In this document: piece after piece, positions 12,735-12,768 of the stretch | How the letters are laid out: each line of letters starts with the position of its first letter | Position numbering within the stretch: position 1 is the first letter of the stretch | Assembly: GCA_031266385.1 (NCBI GenBank) | Contig: JAISBC010000040.1 | Span: 1-12,768 of the forward strand | Direction of reading: 5' to 3' | Origin: Holosporales bacterium | GTDB lineage: Bacteria; Pseudomonadota; Alphaproteobacteria; RUG11792 | DNA length: 12,768 bases | Notes under the pieces: model-generated | Database searches by the model: none | What the model was told of the DNA's origin: nothing | What the model saw: only the letters and a program-made list of their open reading frames with translations | Made by a program: the position numbers and the translations under genes

Positions 12735-12742
12735 ATGGTTAA
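12735..12742 (-). promoter_or_regulatory. CtrA half-site-like TTAACCAT upstream of the SulP gene
   Basis: The minus strand reads TTAACCAT, the half-site form of the alphaproteobacterial CtrA box, about 45 bp before the transporter start. One such 8-mer in this length of A+T-rich DNA is expected by chance, so confidence is low. Confidence 0.2.
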
Positions 12743-12768
12743 TTATTCGTTTATTATTAACAATAGAC

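Noticed and set aside
1..12768. tRNA genes, CRISPR arrays, insertion sequences or transposases
   Set aside because: I found no cloverleaf with the T-loop GTTCRA pattern, no regularly spaced repeats and no transposase motif; the island therefore has no visible mobility gene here.

Overview
The window looks like a chromosomal piece of a Gram-negative, host-associated bacterium. KdsB (Kdo activation for LPS), MltG, a DciA/DUF721 protein, UvrB and a SulP/STAS transporter are ordinary bacterial genes. The moderate A+T content, the sparse regulation and a set of secreted proteins with eukaryote-type Myb domains suggest an intracellular symbiont or parasite of a protist. A Holosporales- or Rickettsiales-like alphaproteobacterium is my best guess, inferred from gene content only.

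Layout. 1-166: gene-free, with a long dyad carrying two opposed DnaA-box-like sequences. 167-1072 (-): secreted coiled-coil protein. 1333-2151 (+): PhzF-family protein, convergent and overlapping with a DciA/DUF721 gene at 2122-2439 (-). 2532-4487 (+): uvrB. 4488-4750: no protein gene, possibly a structured RNA. 4751-8577 (-): accessory island with a small secreted membrane protein, four intact genes for secreted Myb-repeat proteins, and the 3' remnant of a fifth. 8578-9159 (-): lone type IV pilin-like protein. 9214-9954 (+) kdsB and 9983-10912 (+) mltG, probably one transcription unit, convergent with a SulP transporter at 10918-12690 (-).

The island is the notable part. Each intact Myb gene encodes a Sec signal peptide, then two (in one case possibly three) tandem Myb/SANT repeats of the animal R2R3 kind, then a proline-rich linker and, in most, an acidic/aromatic tail. 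That is the layout of a transcription factor made for export, so these are candidate nucleomodulins acting on host chromatin. All four genes have their own promoter with the same geometry: a TTGACC-like -35, exactly 18 bp of spacer, a -10 hexamer, and 37-41 nt to the ATG. An inverted repeat directly abuts the upstream side of the -35, clearly in three and weakly in the fourth. The coiled-coil gene at 167-1072 has a similar promoter, which suggests one secreted-effector regulon. The remnant and the repeated intergenic blocks show that the family expands and recombines by tandem duplication.

The effector genes have recognisable Shine-Dalgarno sequences and few TCGA tetramers. The housekeeping genes mostly lack a Shine-Dalgarno and are rich in TCGA, so the two classes differ in expression signals and perhaps in origin.
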